Assembly (NCBI GenBank): GCA_022447185.1
Contig: JAKVAY010000001.1
Span: 138,996-202,995, forward strand
DNA: 64,000 bases
Direction: 5' to 3'
Origin: Fuerstiella sp.
GTDB taxonomy: Bacteria; Planctomycetota; Planctomycetia; Planctomycetales; Planctomycetaceae
Shown: piece by piece, positions 16,919-25,475 of the stretch
Layout: each line of letters opens with the position of its first letter
Position numbering within the stretch: the first letter of the stretch is position 1
The notes under the pieces: generated by a model
What the model saw: the letters and a program-made list of their open reading frames with translations, nothing else
Told to the model about the DNA's origin: nothing
Databases searched by the model: none
Program-made: the position numbers and the translations under genes

Positions 16919-17560
16919 ATGCCATCCAGCGAAGCTGACAAACAACTTGTGGCACGCATCCGTCAGGGTGAATCCAACGCATGGCAGGAATGTATTGACC
17001 TGTACGAAGGTCGCTTGATTGCCTTTGCCCGCAGTCGACTCGCCGATCGGTCTCAGGCTGAAGACGTTGTTCAGGAAACATTTATGGGTTTCCTGAAAGC
17101 TCTTCCCAACTACGATCACAATACTCCGCTTGAGTCCTGGTTGTTTTCGATTGCATCTCACAAACTGATCGATGCCATGCGAAGGACGGGCCGTCGTCCG
17201 ACGATCCCGCTGATGTTGCCCGAAACGTCCGGGGGATCTGTTCGGGAACCTGCGGGACGAGGTCGAGCTGCTTCCAGCCTGATGCGAAGTCGTGAACAGT
17301 CGGGTGAGGAATCGAGTGTTGTCGAAGAATGTCTGCGGGCATTAATCGCGGACCTGAAGAGCACGGGTGCCTGGGAACGCCTGCAGTGCGTTGAGTTAAT
17401 TTTTGTACTGGGCTGGGCCAACAGGGATGTGGCCCGGCGATTGAATCTTTCAGAGCAGGCAGTTGCCAACCATAAGTTTTTTGTCGTGTCGAAACTCAAG
17501 GATGCGGCAAAGAAATCACAGATCCGCAGTTTCAATCTCAGTGATCTGGACATTGAATAA
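16919..17560 (+). CDS. ECF-type RNA polymerase sigma factor
   Basis: The 213-residue protein shows sigma region 2 (about residues 12-85), with the core-binding segment RSQAEDVVQETFMGFLKAL followed by ESWLFSIASHKLIDAMRR. Region 4 lies near 150-195 with a helix-turn-helix (NRDVARRLNLSEQAVANHKF). The linker between them is long, rich in Arg, Ser and Gly, and about 50 residues. No anti-sigma factor gene is adjacent, which fits the many planctomycete sigma factors controlled by other means. The regulon cannot be inferred. The gene is convergent with the amidohydrolase gene. Confidence 0.88.
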   Translation: MPSSEADKQLVARIRQGESNAWQECIDLYEGRLIAFARSRLADRSQAEDVVQETFMGFLKALPNYDHNTPLESWLFSIASHKLIDAMRRTGRRPTIPLMLPETSGGSVREPAGRGRAASSLMRSREQSGEESSVVEECLRALIADLKSTGAWERLQCVELIFVLGWANRDVARRLNLSEQAVANHKFFVVSKLKDAAKKSQIRSFNLSDLDIE

Positions 17561-17662
17561 CGGTCGCCGGCCAGCCCCACGAGTTTTTGTGTCTTCAGAC
17601 ATCAATGACGCACCTGGCTTCTCCGGGACGTCATGACCGGTTATCGAATAAGGTTTTCTGCG

Positions 17663-18682
17663 TCAGCTGTTTGCAGCTTCTTCTTCGTCGCTGATACCGA
17701 GTGCTGTCGCCGCGTTGCGCCACAAGAGTCCTTCGATCTGGTCACGCGACAGTTCGGCGACCTCGGTGGCAAACTTCAATGACATGAGTTGTTCATAGAC
17801 GGCAAGGATTGGTCGTCCGTCGCAGTGCGGAAACTTCAGGTCCCCCTGATCGGTATCATAATGCTGCCAGGCGCGACCAAGTGCTGCGTAATGACCGTGG
17901 AAAAATGCGGCATCGACACCATCGGAACCCCAAAAAATGCGTCGCGTGTCTTCGTTTTTCAACAACGTGACATAGGGCCGAACATCAGTCACTGCCGAGG
18001 TATCGTAGTAGATGTTTGGCATGTCACGGAGCCGTTCCACCGCATGACGAATCGGCCAGTAGGTGAAACTTCGTGCACAGTGGGCCAGCAGCCACTTGAT
18101 GTTTGGATAACGCCTGTTTGTGTATTCCTCAAGATCATCCAGATTATACTGGTCGGCGCATCCATGGAGTCGGGACAGATGCATGGTGACCCACCAGCCG
18201 TTCTGGTTCGCCAGTTCCATCTGTTCGTGCGGCAGAAACTCATGAATCCGGCATTCGGCGATGTCTCCGGTCACCGAATACGTGCGATAAGGCTTGAGGC
18301 CGATGAACTGTGGGTTTTTCAGGTCACGTTCGATGTCCCGGATGTTGCATGAAGGAGTGACAAGACGATTGTGCCGGACACCCGGGATACCTTCGAGGTC
18401 CTGTCGCACTGCATCAGTGTGTTTTGCAACATCAGTTCCTGGATGCGGAGTTCCGAGAATGAGATACTGCATTTTCCGCCCGGGATAGAGTACCTCGGCC
18501 CACTTGTTCAATGTCTGAATGTTTGCGTCGCTGCCTGGAAAGCGTGGCTTCACATTATCGAGGCAGGATTCCCAAAAGAGGTGGATGTGGGCGTCCAAAA
18601 TGCGATCGGGAACAAAGTCATCCAGCTCTTCTTCCCAGATTTCCCGGTCACAGTTGCGATAGTCGAATTCGACTTTATTCAT
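17663..18682 (-). CDS. Amidohydrolase family 2 (metal-dependent hydrolase)
   Basis: AAGGAA stands before the ATG at 18682. The 339-residue protein has the TIM-barrel metal motif DAHIHLF (His32 and His34), then WVTMHLSR and WLLAHCARSF with the second and third histidine ligands. The late aspartate is in IFWGSDGVDA. This matches Amidohydro_2 proteins, which act as decarboxylases or hydrolases of lactone or aromatic substrates. A glucose/sorbosone dehydrogenase-like gene is divergent from it. No signal peptide is seen, so it should be cytoplasmic. The substrate is unknown. Confidence 0.85.
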   Translation of the reverse strand: MNKVEFDYRNCDREIWEEELDDFVPDRILDAHIHLFWESCLDNVKPRFPGSDANIQTLNKWAEVLYPGRKMQYLILGTPHPGTDVAKHTDAVRQDLEGIPGVRHNRLVTPSCNIRDIERDLKNPQFIGLKPYRTYSVTGDIAECRIHEFLPHEQMELANQNGWWVTMHLSRLHGCADQYNLDDLEEYTNRRYPNIKWLLAHCARSFTYWPIRHAVERLRDMPNIYYDTSAVTDVRPYVTLLKNEDTRRIFWGSDGVDAAFFHGHYAALGRAWQHYDTDQGDLKFPHCDGRPILAVYEQLMSLKFATEVAELSRDQIEGLLWRNAATALGISDEEEAANS

Positions 18683-18871
18683 CGTTGGATTCCTTTACAG
18701 GGCTTCACGCAAATTGAGATCGTACTCTCACGACGCGGCGACTCAGACCATGCGGGACGCTACTTTGAAACGCTCCCACCGGGAGATCTGATGACCTGAC
18801 TCACATGAATTATATTTTCATGAATCAACAGTGCTAACCGGAACGAATGGTATTCGCAAGGCCACCGCATT

Positions 18872-20563
18872 ATGCTGACTGAAATGAGTCTTGTCGTCTG
18901 GATGTTCGCTATCTCTGTCACGCTTCAGCTGCAGCCGGCTGTCACTGTGGAGGCGTACCGGAAATTTGCCACGGAAGTTCAGGGAAATGCTGTCCGCGGG
19001 AAGGCTGTCTTTGGGCAAAAGAAAATTGGTTGTGTCGGTTGTCACAGCGTCGGTGACGGAAGTCTTCGGGCTGGCCCGGATTTGCTGGGAATTGCGGACA
19101 AATACTCCCGTGACAAGCTGATCACAGCCGTACTTGAGCCCAGTGCGTTTATACTTACGGGCTACGCTGCCACCACGTTCGTGACCGAATCGGGTACGGT
19201 GTATTCCGGCATCATCACCCGGCGTGATCCCGAAGAAGTTGAGCTACTGCTCGCTGACAATCAGCGAATTCGACTTTCTGTCGACACGCTCATCGAAGAA
19301 AAGAGAAACGAAGCATCGCTGATGCCGTCCGGGATCGAACGGCTTCTGACACCACAGGAGTTTGCTGATCTCATTTCCTGGCTTTCGACGCTGGAGCAAC
19401 CCGCGTCAAAAGCGGTCTCCGAGTCTGCTGTACCGGAAAACATTTCCCGTCTTGAGAGACCGGTCAGCTTCGAGGCACTGCACTCTGCCGAGACTCGCTT
19501 TGAGCGACCGATTTGGTTCGATGTGGTTCCTGGTACAACGAATCGTTTCGTTGTCGCACAACATAATCCTCCTGAGATCTGGCTTCTTGAGAAAAAAGAA
19601 TCCGGAGACGAAAAAACGCTCTTTCTGGATCTGAGTGACGAAGCACTGGCAGGAGGAGACACAGGCATTCTGGGTATGGCTTTTCACCCTGATTTTCTAA
19701 AAAACCGCAGGTACTACGTTTACCATCATGTCCAGGAAAACGGTTCACAGGGCGCTGTGATCATCGAGAGAATAGCCAGCGAAGACTTTCGACGTGATGC
19801 TGGTGTACCTTCACGTCGACTCATTCATGTCAGGCGATGGACCGTCGCCCACACCGGTGGAGTGATGGTGTTTGGTCCGGATGGCCTGCTTTTCGTGGGT
19901 GTTGGTGACGGTGGTCCCCAGGAGGACCCGGAAGGCAATGCACAAAATCACCGGTTGCTGTTGGGTTCGATTCTTCGTATCGACGTCGACAATCGTACAC
20001 CGCGGTTGCCGTATGCGATCCCTGAGTCGAATCCATTCTTCAATGACCCGGACCCCACCGTGAGAAAAGAGATTTGGGCACTGGGCTTTCGGCAACCCTG
20101 GCGACTGAGTTTCGATTCCATCACTGATGACCTGTGGGTCGGCGACGTCGGTCAGAAGGACTACGAAGAAGTCACAATCGTTCGTTCCGGTGAAAACCAT
20201 GGCTGGAACGTTTACGAGGGACACTTGCCGTTCTCAGACAAGTACCGCAAAGCTGGCCTCCACTATGTGCAGCCGGTCGTTTCGCTGCGGCGCAAACATG
20301 GTGTCTCAGTTACCGGTGGTCACGTCTACCGAGGAAAACGCAGTCCATCATTCATGGGTGTCTACATCTTTGGGGACTTTGAATCAAAACGTGTCTGGGG
20401 ATTGACTCAGAAACAACGTTCGCTCGACAAAATACGAGAGATCGGGACCTTTCCGGATCGGATTGTTTCCTTCGGTGTCGATATGGCGGGTGAGCTTTAC
20501 ATCGTTGGATACGACTCAGGCCGAATCTATCGACTACGACTCGATCATTCCGTATTTGAGTAG
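18872..20563 (+). CDS. Haem c domain fused to glucose/sorbosone dehydrogenase-type propeller
   Basis: The 563-residue protein begins with a signal or anchor segment (residues 5-22). It then has a c-type cytochrome domain with CVGCH at 54-58, followed by the pattern of planctomycete 'putative haem-binding domain' proteins (GPDLLGIADKY, LEPSAFILTGY, SGIITRRD). The likely axial methionine is in LMPSG. From about residue 195 it becomes a GSDH/PQQ-dependent sugar dehydrogenase propeller (LGMAFHPDFLKN, HTGGVMVFGPDG, LGSILRIDVD, GLRQPWRLSFD-like, GENHGWNVYEG). It would pass electrons from sugar oxidation directly to an attached haem in the periplasm. Proteins of either half are common in this phylum; the fusion order here is haem first. 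Confidence 0.88.
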   Translation: MLTEMSLVVWMFAISVTLQLQPAVTVEAYRKFATEVQGNAVRGKAVFGQKKIGCVGCHSVGDGSLRAGPDLLGIADKYSRDKLITAVLEPSAFILTGYAATTFVTESGTVYSGIITRRDPEEVELLLADNQRIRLSVDTLIEEKRNEASLMPSGIERLLTPQEFADLISWLSTLEQPASKAVSESAVPENISRLERPVSFEALHSAETRFERPIWFDVVPGTTNRFVVAQHNPPEIWLLEKKESGDEKTLFLDLSDEALAGGDTGILGMAFHPDFLKNRRYYVYHHVQENGSQGAVIIERIASEDFRRDAGVPSRRLIHVRRWTVAHTGGVMVFGPDGLLFVGVGDGGPQEDPEGNAQNHRLLLGSILRIDVDNRTPRLPYAIPESNPFFNDPDPTVRKEIWALGFRQPWRLSFDSITDDLWVGDVGQKDYEEVTIVRSGENHGWNVYEGHLPFSDKYRKAGLHYVQPVVSLRRKHGVSVTGGHVYRGKRSPSFMGVYIFGDFESKRVWGLTQKQRSLDKIREIGTFPDRIVSFGVDMAGELYIVGYDSGRIYRLRLDHSVFE

Positions 20564-21092
20564 GCGCTCGAAATCGAACTGGTATCAAAAGATCAGTGGT
20601 GTTATCGCGAATGAAGACACCAGCCGTATCCTGCGTCAGTTGCAATTCCCTCATCGACAATGGATACGGCCGATTGACCATCCGGTGTCTCCTGTGACCG
20701 ACTGTCTGCTCACGGGAACGCTTACACCCGGCATTTTTCAAATGCCGCAGGTGTCTCCTGTCGTTACGCATCGCCGCACCAGGTTCACGTTTTTCCCAGG
20801 CAGAGATCTTTTGTGGCCTAAAGCCCGCGTGGCTGGTAGGTGACCATCGTGGTGGAAGGCGAAGTTTTCAGCAACGGACGATTCCTTTGTCTCAACCGTC
20901 TATACTTCCCGATTACTCTGGGACAGCCGTTAGCGGATTGTCCGATGTTGCAGTCCAATGTGATACTGAAACGATACGCTCTTCAGCATTGACAACGTGT
21001 GGTTGAAGCAGCAGTCGTGCATTGGTCGTGAGGCTTTCGAACGGAATGCCTCCCACAGATACAAAACAACCATACAGTCAGGGAATTTGAGA
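20564..21092. other. Long intergenic region with a bulged hairpin at 20724-20754
   Basis: No gene is supported. A strong hairpin has an 8-bp core, CGGCATTT (20729-20736) and AAATGCCG (20740-20747), extended through a two-base bulge by ACACC (20724-20728) and GGTGT (20750-20754). No T-run follows, so a terminator is not assured. The 12-mer GGTGTCTCCTGT occurs at 20684-20695 and again at 20750-20761, bracketing and overlapping the hairpin. Confidence 0.4.
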
Positions 21093-21872
21093 ATGGCGGG
21101 ATTGAATGGACGAATTGCGCTGGTCACTGGCGCTGGTCGGGGCATTGGTCGTGCGATTGCTGAGGCATTGGCCAGTGCGGGATGCAAGGTTGTGGCCGCG
21201 GCCCGGACAGACGACGAATTGCGGTCAGTGGTGGATGGTATCACGTTGGCGGGTGGCGAAGCTGTTGCACTGCAGGTCGATCTGTCGGACCGGGATCAGA
21301 CCATGACACTGCCGGAACGCGCTGCTGCACAGGCTGGCCCGATCGACGTTCTCGTCAACAATGCCGGTGTCGGAAGCAGCGGAGACCCAAGACCGTTCGT
21401 TGATTTTCGGGACCAGTACTGGGATTTGTCACTGGAAGTGAATCTCACTGTTCCCTATCTGCTGACAAAACTGACAATGCCACACATGCTGGAGCAGCGC
21501 TGGGGGCGGGTGATTACGGTTGCATCAGTCAATGGTCGTCGGCCTGCTCTGCACGGCAGCGCTTACACGGCAAGCAAACATGGAGTCATCGGACTGATGA
21601 GAGCTGTTGCTTTGGAAGTAGCTGCCCAGGGAGTAACGGTGAACTGTATTTGTCCGGGCCCGGTGAAGACATTGATGAACGACCTGCGTATCCAGTACGA
21701 CGCAGACCGGCTTGGCCGTGATCTTGCCGAGCATGAGCAGGAACTGACACCTGTTGGCGGACGACTTGTGCCGGAAGACATCGCTCCGATGGCCGTCTAC
21801 CTCGCCAGTGATGCAGCCCAAATGGTTACAGGTCAGGCCTGGAACATCTGCGGTGGCCTTGACATGGCCTGA
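21093..21872 (+). CDS. SDR-family oxidoreductase (FabG-like)
   Basis: The ATG at 21093 is preceded by AGGGA, and the 259-residue product has the classical short-chain dehydrogenase layout. It has the dinucleotide motif TGAGRGIG near residue 12, NNAG with its asparagine, the catalytic serine in VASVNG, and Tyr/Lys in YTASKHG. The late ICPGPVKT and GQAWNICGGLDMA are typical of 3-oxoacyl-ACP reductase-like and glucose dehydrogenase-like members. It should be a cytoplasmic NAD(P)-dependent alcohol/ketone oxidoreductase. Neighbours give no hint of the substrate. Confidence 0.9.
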   Translation: MAGLNGRIALVTGAGRGIGRAIAEALASAGCKVVAAARTDDELRSVVDGITLAGGEAVALQVDLSDRDQTMTLPERAAAQAGPIDVLVNNAGVGSSGDPRPFVDFRDQYWDLSLEVNLTVPYLLTKLTMPHMLEQRWGRVITVASVNGRRPALHGSAYTASKHGVIGLMRAVALEVAAQGVTVNCICPGPVKTLMNDLRIQYDADRLGRDLAEHEQELTPVGGRLVPEDIAPMAVYLASDAAQMVTGQAWNICGGLDMA

Positions 21873-22020
21873 GATCAAGATGATTAGGCTGTTGCCAGCG
21901 TCTACAGGGGCTTGGAATCATGGGACCATCGATCTTTGAAGTTGATGTTCCTGTGGGGCGCAGCTCCTGCCAGAGCAGTCGCGCTGGATCGATTTGTGGA
22001 ATTGCGTGGCGTGCAGAACT

Positions 22021-22344
22021 TCAGCTGTCTTCTGTAAGCTCGTTTAAAAATTGTGTCATCTCACTGGCCGCATGCTCGTTATTTTGAAGCCGCGCCGCAT
22101 GTATGCCGGCCTGCCATGTGACCCGCGCCGCATTATGCTGTCCGATCGCTGCCTGTTGCTGACCCGCCATCAGAAATGCGGCCACATAGGGCGGATCTGT
22201 GTTCATCAACTCTCCAAGTAGCTGCAAACTGCGGTCGTGTTCAGCTGATTTATCCAGTTCCAGGGCGACCATGTATTTCAACAGCTGGTCTGTCGGATCG
22301 TCAGCAAGCATCGCTTCAAGTTTTTTTAATCGGCTCTCAGTCAT
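22021..22344 (-). CDS. Small TPR-like protein
   Basis: I prefer the ATG at 22344 because AGGAA lies about eight bases upstream, giving 107 residues. The protein is all-helical in appearance, with two to three degenerate tetratricopeptide units: ADDPTDQLLKYMVALEL, a DRSLQLLGELMNTDPPYVAA unit, and GQHNAARVTWQAGIHAA. There is no signal peptide. Proteins of this sort mediate protein contacts; no partner is suggested by the neighbourhood. Confidence 0.7.
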   Translation of the reverse strand: MTESRLKKLEAMLADDPTDQLLKYMVALELDKSAEHDRSLQLLGELMNTDPPYVAAFLMAGQQQAAIGQHNAARVTWQAGIHAARLQNNEHAASEMTQFLNELTEDS

Positions 22345-22401
22345 TGGCACCATTCCTGTCTTTAGTCCGGCCACTGGATCTGACCAAACAACGAGATTGT
22401 T

Positions 22402-22454
22402 ATCAACAGGGGGGGGTAAACCGCGTGTTGATTATTAGTTAATAACCTGTTGAT
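22402..22454. repeat. Spaced inverted repeat in an AT-rich intergenic region
   Basis: ATCAACAGG (22402-22410) and CCTGTTGAT (22446-22454) are perfect inverted copies 35 bases apart. They flank a run of eight G and an AT-rich stretch, GATTATTAGTTAATAAC. The region lies upstream of the small TPR-like gene and could be an operator or promoter. Nothing else in the 375-base gap 22345-22719 is supported. Confidence 0.3.
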
Positions 22455-22719
22455 TTCATGTTGTGTTGTGTCCGGCCATGGTTGCTCGCCAGGCTTCCAG
22501 TTTGCGATCTCAGCGCCGTCAATAGGATGTCGTCAGGATCATGCTGATAACAGATTCAGGACACTTCCGAGGGGCAATATTTTCCCTAAACCATTAAGAG
22601 CAAACAACGTATGAAAACACAGTGTTTTGGCACACGGTTTGTTGTTAGTGGAAAGTGCTGCCAGTGACGGCAATCAATTCCTTTTCTGTCTCACCCTCAC
22701 GATGAACCGGAGATGACGA

Positions 22720-23337
22720 ATGGTCTTCCACCGACTCTCAACTTTGTGTTTTGCCGTGGCAATGACCGTGATCACACCAGCCAGCTTCGGTAATGATCTG
22801 GTGGATTTCCTGAGAGCTGTCCACGGGGCCCGTCATCATCATCATGGCTATCAGTCGTTGTATGGTGTGCGACGTGGGCGATTCCGTCGATTTCACAGGC
22901 GTGGATTTCGGCCGTATCACCGATCCGTATCGATTCATGTCGGCCGCTCAACGCCGATCTACGGGTCGCAACCGTTTGTCGCTGAGGGGTTTCCGCAGGC
23001 ATCTCCTCCATTATTAATCGGCACTTTGCCGCATGAATTAGGTGAAATCGTGACCTGTGGTGTTGTACCGGAATCTCACGTTCGTATTCGAAATGCCGAT
23101 GAGATTGCTCCTGGGGCTCATCCTGTAATCATTGCTGTACGCAACCCGCATCTCCCCGCCTTGGGTACTCTCGGGTGCGCCGAACAACTTGCGTATGTCG
23201 AGATATTTGCCCCGCAGGTTCCTTTGCAAGAGATAAGTGTTTCGTCCTGCCGCACCCGTATCGAGCTGGACTATGGTGACTGGGAGATCAAGATTCGATC
23301 GTGCGACGGAGTGATCGAAGTCGAATACGACGATTAA
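22720..23337 (+). CDS. Exported protein of unknown function, His/Arg-rich N-terminus
   Basis: CGGAG precedes the ATG. A signal peptide of about 24 residues (VFHRLSTLCFAVAMTVITPA, then SFGN) is followed by a basic stretch with a run of four histidines and many Arg, Phe and Tyr residues (GVRRGRFRRFHRRGFRPYHR). A beta-rich C-terminal half then follows, ending acidic (IEVEYDD). The 205-residue protein matches no family I recognise. The basic, aromatic stretch may bind polyanions or metal. It is monocistronic, ending at a strong hairpin. Confidence 0.7.
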   Translation: MVFHRLSTLCFAVAMTVITPASFGNDLVDFLRAVHGARHHHHGYQSLYGVRRGRFRRFHRRGFRPYHRSVSIHVGRSTPIYGSQPFVAEGFPQASPPLLIGTLPHELGEIVTCGVVPESHVRIRNADEIAPGAHPVIIAVRNPHLPALGTLGCAEQLAYVEIFAPQVPLQEISVSSCRTRIELDYGDWEIKIRSCDGVIEVEYDD

Positions 23338-23370
23338 TTGAAAAGCGCCTTTCGCTTCACACCGTCCGCA

Positions 23371-23404
23371 AAACGGCCAGGTCGATTCATCGATCTGGCT
23401 GTTT
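23371..23404. terminator. Bidirectional terminator hairpin between convergent genes
   Basis: AAACGGCCAGGTCGAT (23371-23386) pairs with ATCGATCTGGCTGTTT (23389-23404) over 16 positions, two of them G-U wobbles. It lies between the convergent exported-protein gene and lipA. Short T-runs follow on both strands (GTTTCAATTT on plus, CGTTTTGCGG on minus). Confidence 0.65.
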
Positions 23405-23476
23405 CAATTTGGGCACAGTACCAGCGGGTAACCGTCGAGTGACCCGTGGAATCTGAAGAACGTTTCAGTGCTGTCT

Positions 23477-24397
23477 TCACGAATTCATCATGGCTGGCTG
23501 GGTGCCACGGTCCAGATGATCTGTCATTTCACCAGCATGGTAACTGGAACGAACAAATGGACCGCTGGCGACCATTCGGAAACCCAGCTTTCGACATTCA
23601 TCACCGATTTCGTCAAATTCTTCCGGCGGTACGTAACGGTCGACGGGCAGATGGTCAACGGTCGGCTGAAGGTATTGTCCCAGTGTGATCATATCGCATC
23701 CTGCGCGTCGGAGATCTGAACAAACATCCAGTAATTCTTCACGAGTTTCACCCAGTCCCAGCATGAGCCCACTCTTTGTGGGGATGTCGGGTGCCTCCTG
23801 CTTTACCTGACGCAACAGATCCAGTGTCCTCTGATACTCGGCATTCCGACGGACCTGGTGATAGAGTCGCGGCACTGTTTCCGTATTATGGTTGAAGACA
23901 TCCGGCTGTGACTCTATGACCCGGCTGATTGCCGCCTTGTTGCCCATGAAATCCGGCGTCAACACTTCCACCTCGGCTCCGGTCCGTTCACGCACAGCCA
24001 GAACGGTTTCATACCAGTGTTCGGCACCACCGTCCGGAAGGTCATCACGTGTGACTGACGTGATGACGATATATCGCAGGTTCAGACGTTCAGCTGCTTC
24101 AGCCACTCGTTCCGGTTCATCGATTTCCAGTTCCGTTGTTTTTCCCTTTGAGACAGAACAAAATCCACACGGACGTGTACAAACACTGCCGCCGATCATG
24201 AACGTGGCTGTCTGCCGGGACCAGCACTCCGACCGATTCGGACACCTGGCACTCTCACAAACCGTTTCCAGGCTCAGATCTGAAATGACATCACTCGTAT
24301 ATGCCATTCCAGCCTGCGGCAAAGGACGTTTGAGCCATTTGGGCAGTCGGCGTTTCGGGCGATTTACCGTTGAATCAATGATCGGCAAAGCTGTCAT
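23477..24397 (-). CDS. lipA: Lipoyl synthase
   Basis: Starting at the ATG at 24397 gives 306 residues, the normal length. Two iron-sulfur cluster motifs are visible: the auxiliary CESARCPNRSEC (C-x4-C-x5-C) and the radical-SAM CTRPCGFCSV (C-x3-C-x2-C). Family blocks VITSVTRDDLPDGGA, VLTPDFMG, FNHNTETVPRLY and KSGLMLGLGE are intact. The C-terminal RSSYHAGE supplies the R-S-S-Y cluster ligand. It inserts two sulfurs into protein-bound octanoyl groups. The start overlaps the 3' end of the upstream lipB-like gene by 23 bases, so translation is probably coupled. Confidence 0.95.
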   Translation of the reverse strand: MTALPIIDSTVNRPKRRLPKWLKRPLPQAGMAYTSDVISDLSLETVCESARCPNRSECWSRQTATFMIGGSVCTRPCGFCSVSKGKTTELEIDEPERVAEAAERLNLRYIVITSVTRDDLPDGGAEHWYETVLAVRERTGAEVEVLTPDFMGNKAAISRVIESQPDVFNHNTETVPRLYHQVRRNAEYQRTLDLLRQVKQEAPDIPTKSGLMLGLGETREELLDVCSDLRRAGCDMITLGQYLQPTVDHLPVDRYVPPEEFDEIGDECRKLGFRMVASGPFVRSSYHAGEMTDHLDRGTQPAMMNS

Positions 24398-25124
24398 GAA
24401 CGAGCTTTCGTGTTCTCTTAAGAAACGGATGACCGGTGTGGATGTGATATTCCGGATATCCGATCTGTTCACACAGATTCTGAACCAGAGAGCCACGAAC
24501 CTGAGTCATAATTGACGGTCGCACGCGCTCGGCGTCCAGTGAAGAAATTTTTTGATTAAGTAAACCGCGTCCCAGTGTCCGTGCCTCGTCCAGTCGGCAG
24601 CAGACATTCAGAAAGGCTCCAAAGGACGTGACTCCCCGGTCCACGTGAATGCCAATTTCACACACCAGTCCGTGGCGACCAAAGACACCACACTGGTCGT
24701 CAGTCCGATGAGCCCTTACATTCGAATCTGCGCAGGTGCGAATCACGGCTTCCTGCAAACCCCAGCGGTACTCAGGCTCAGACAATCCACACTCGTTGAG
24801 TGACACGACCACGTACGCGGCCAGTTGTCCAGGCTGATGCAGGACGGCGTGTCCGTCACGTTTTACACGATGGACGTTCAGCAGGCGCGCTTCCAGGTCT
24901 CGACGGTCGGTCGGGAGTTCCAGCAGCGAACTATCAGTCCCGGTTGTAACTGCAGGAGGATGCTCGCAGATGAGAACCGTTGCGTTAACTCGCCCCTGCT
25001 GACGTACTTCATGGGCCATCAGCTTCTGCAGCGCGAGTACAGAAGGCACGTCGACTCGTCCCAGCAACCGAACTTCGGCGGTGGTTGGTGTCTGGTTACG
25101 GAATTCTTCCCAGTCGACAGACAT
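24375..25124 (-). CDS. lipB: Octanoyltransferase LipB homologue, divergent active site
   Basis: The 249-residue protein has the biotin/lipoate protein ligase fold of LipB, with recognisable VLHQPGQLAAYVVV (usual TYHGPGQ) and GVTSFGAFLNV (usual T-HGFALNV). The lysine of the usual K-(I/L)-A-A-(I/L)-G motif is replaced, the segment here reading LVCEIG. The Cys of the usual P-C-G-I motif is replaced in RGLLNQKISSL. Both are catalytic in characterised LipB enzymes. Its position directly before lipA still argues for a role in lipoylation. It may use an altered mechanism, act only as a carrier or scaffold, or be failing. My alignment is by eye. Confidence 0.8.
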   Translation of the reverse strand: MSVDWEEFRNQTPTTAEVRLLGRVDVPSVLALQKLMAHEVRQQGRVNATVLICEHPPAVTTGTDSSLLELPTDRRDLEARLLNVHRVKRDGHAVLHQPGQLAAYVVVSLNECGLSEPEYRWGLQEAVIRTCADSNVRAHRTDDQCGVFGRHGLVCEIGIHVDRGVTSFGAFLNVCCRLDEARTLGRGLLNQKISSLDAERVRPSIMTQVRGSLVQNLCEQIGYPEYHIHTGHPFLKRTRKLVHDSFADH

Positions 25125-25475
25125 AGAGGCTTGATATGGAGAATCGAATTGTGCAGTTGAACCGGAATGGATTCCGACGAACGTTACAGTCTATCACAGA
25201 CTCGCAGCAATGAAATCCGTTCCTGTTTACTGTTCTGGATTACTGAAGTCCGCCGCTTCGGCATCGGGACCTTTGCTGATATTGGTTCGAAAACCTGGCT
25301 GCAGATGATTACTGCGATTGCCATGATGATTTGAGAGTCATTAGCTGTTAGAGTGATCGGTCCGGAACGGTGCCAGCGAACAGCAAACGATGAATTGATT
25401 CAGCTGTTCGTGCGTTTTGAGCTCTGCCGACCGGTAACTCAACAGGAACCGGCTGCCCGAAGGAGATCGGAGTCA
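25125..25475. other. Divergent intergenic region
   Basis: The region lies between lipB (minus) and the FHA gene (plus). It presumably holds both promoters. No gene or clear secondary structure is supported. Confidence 0.4.
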
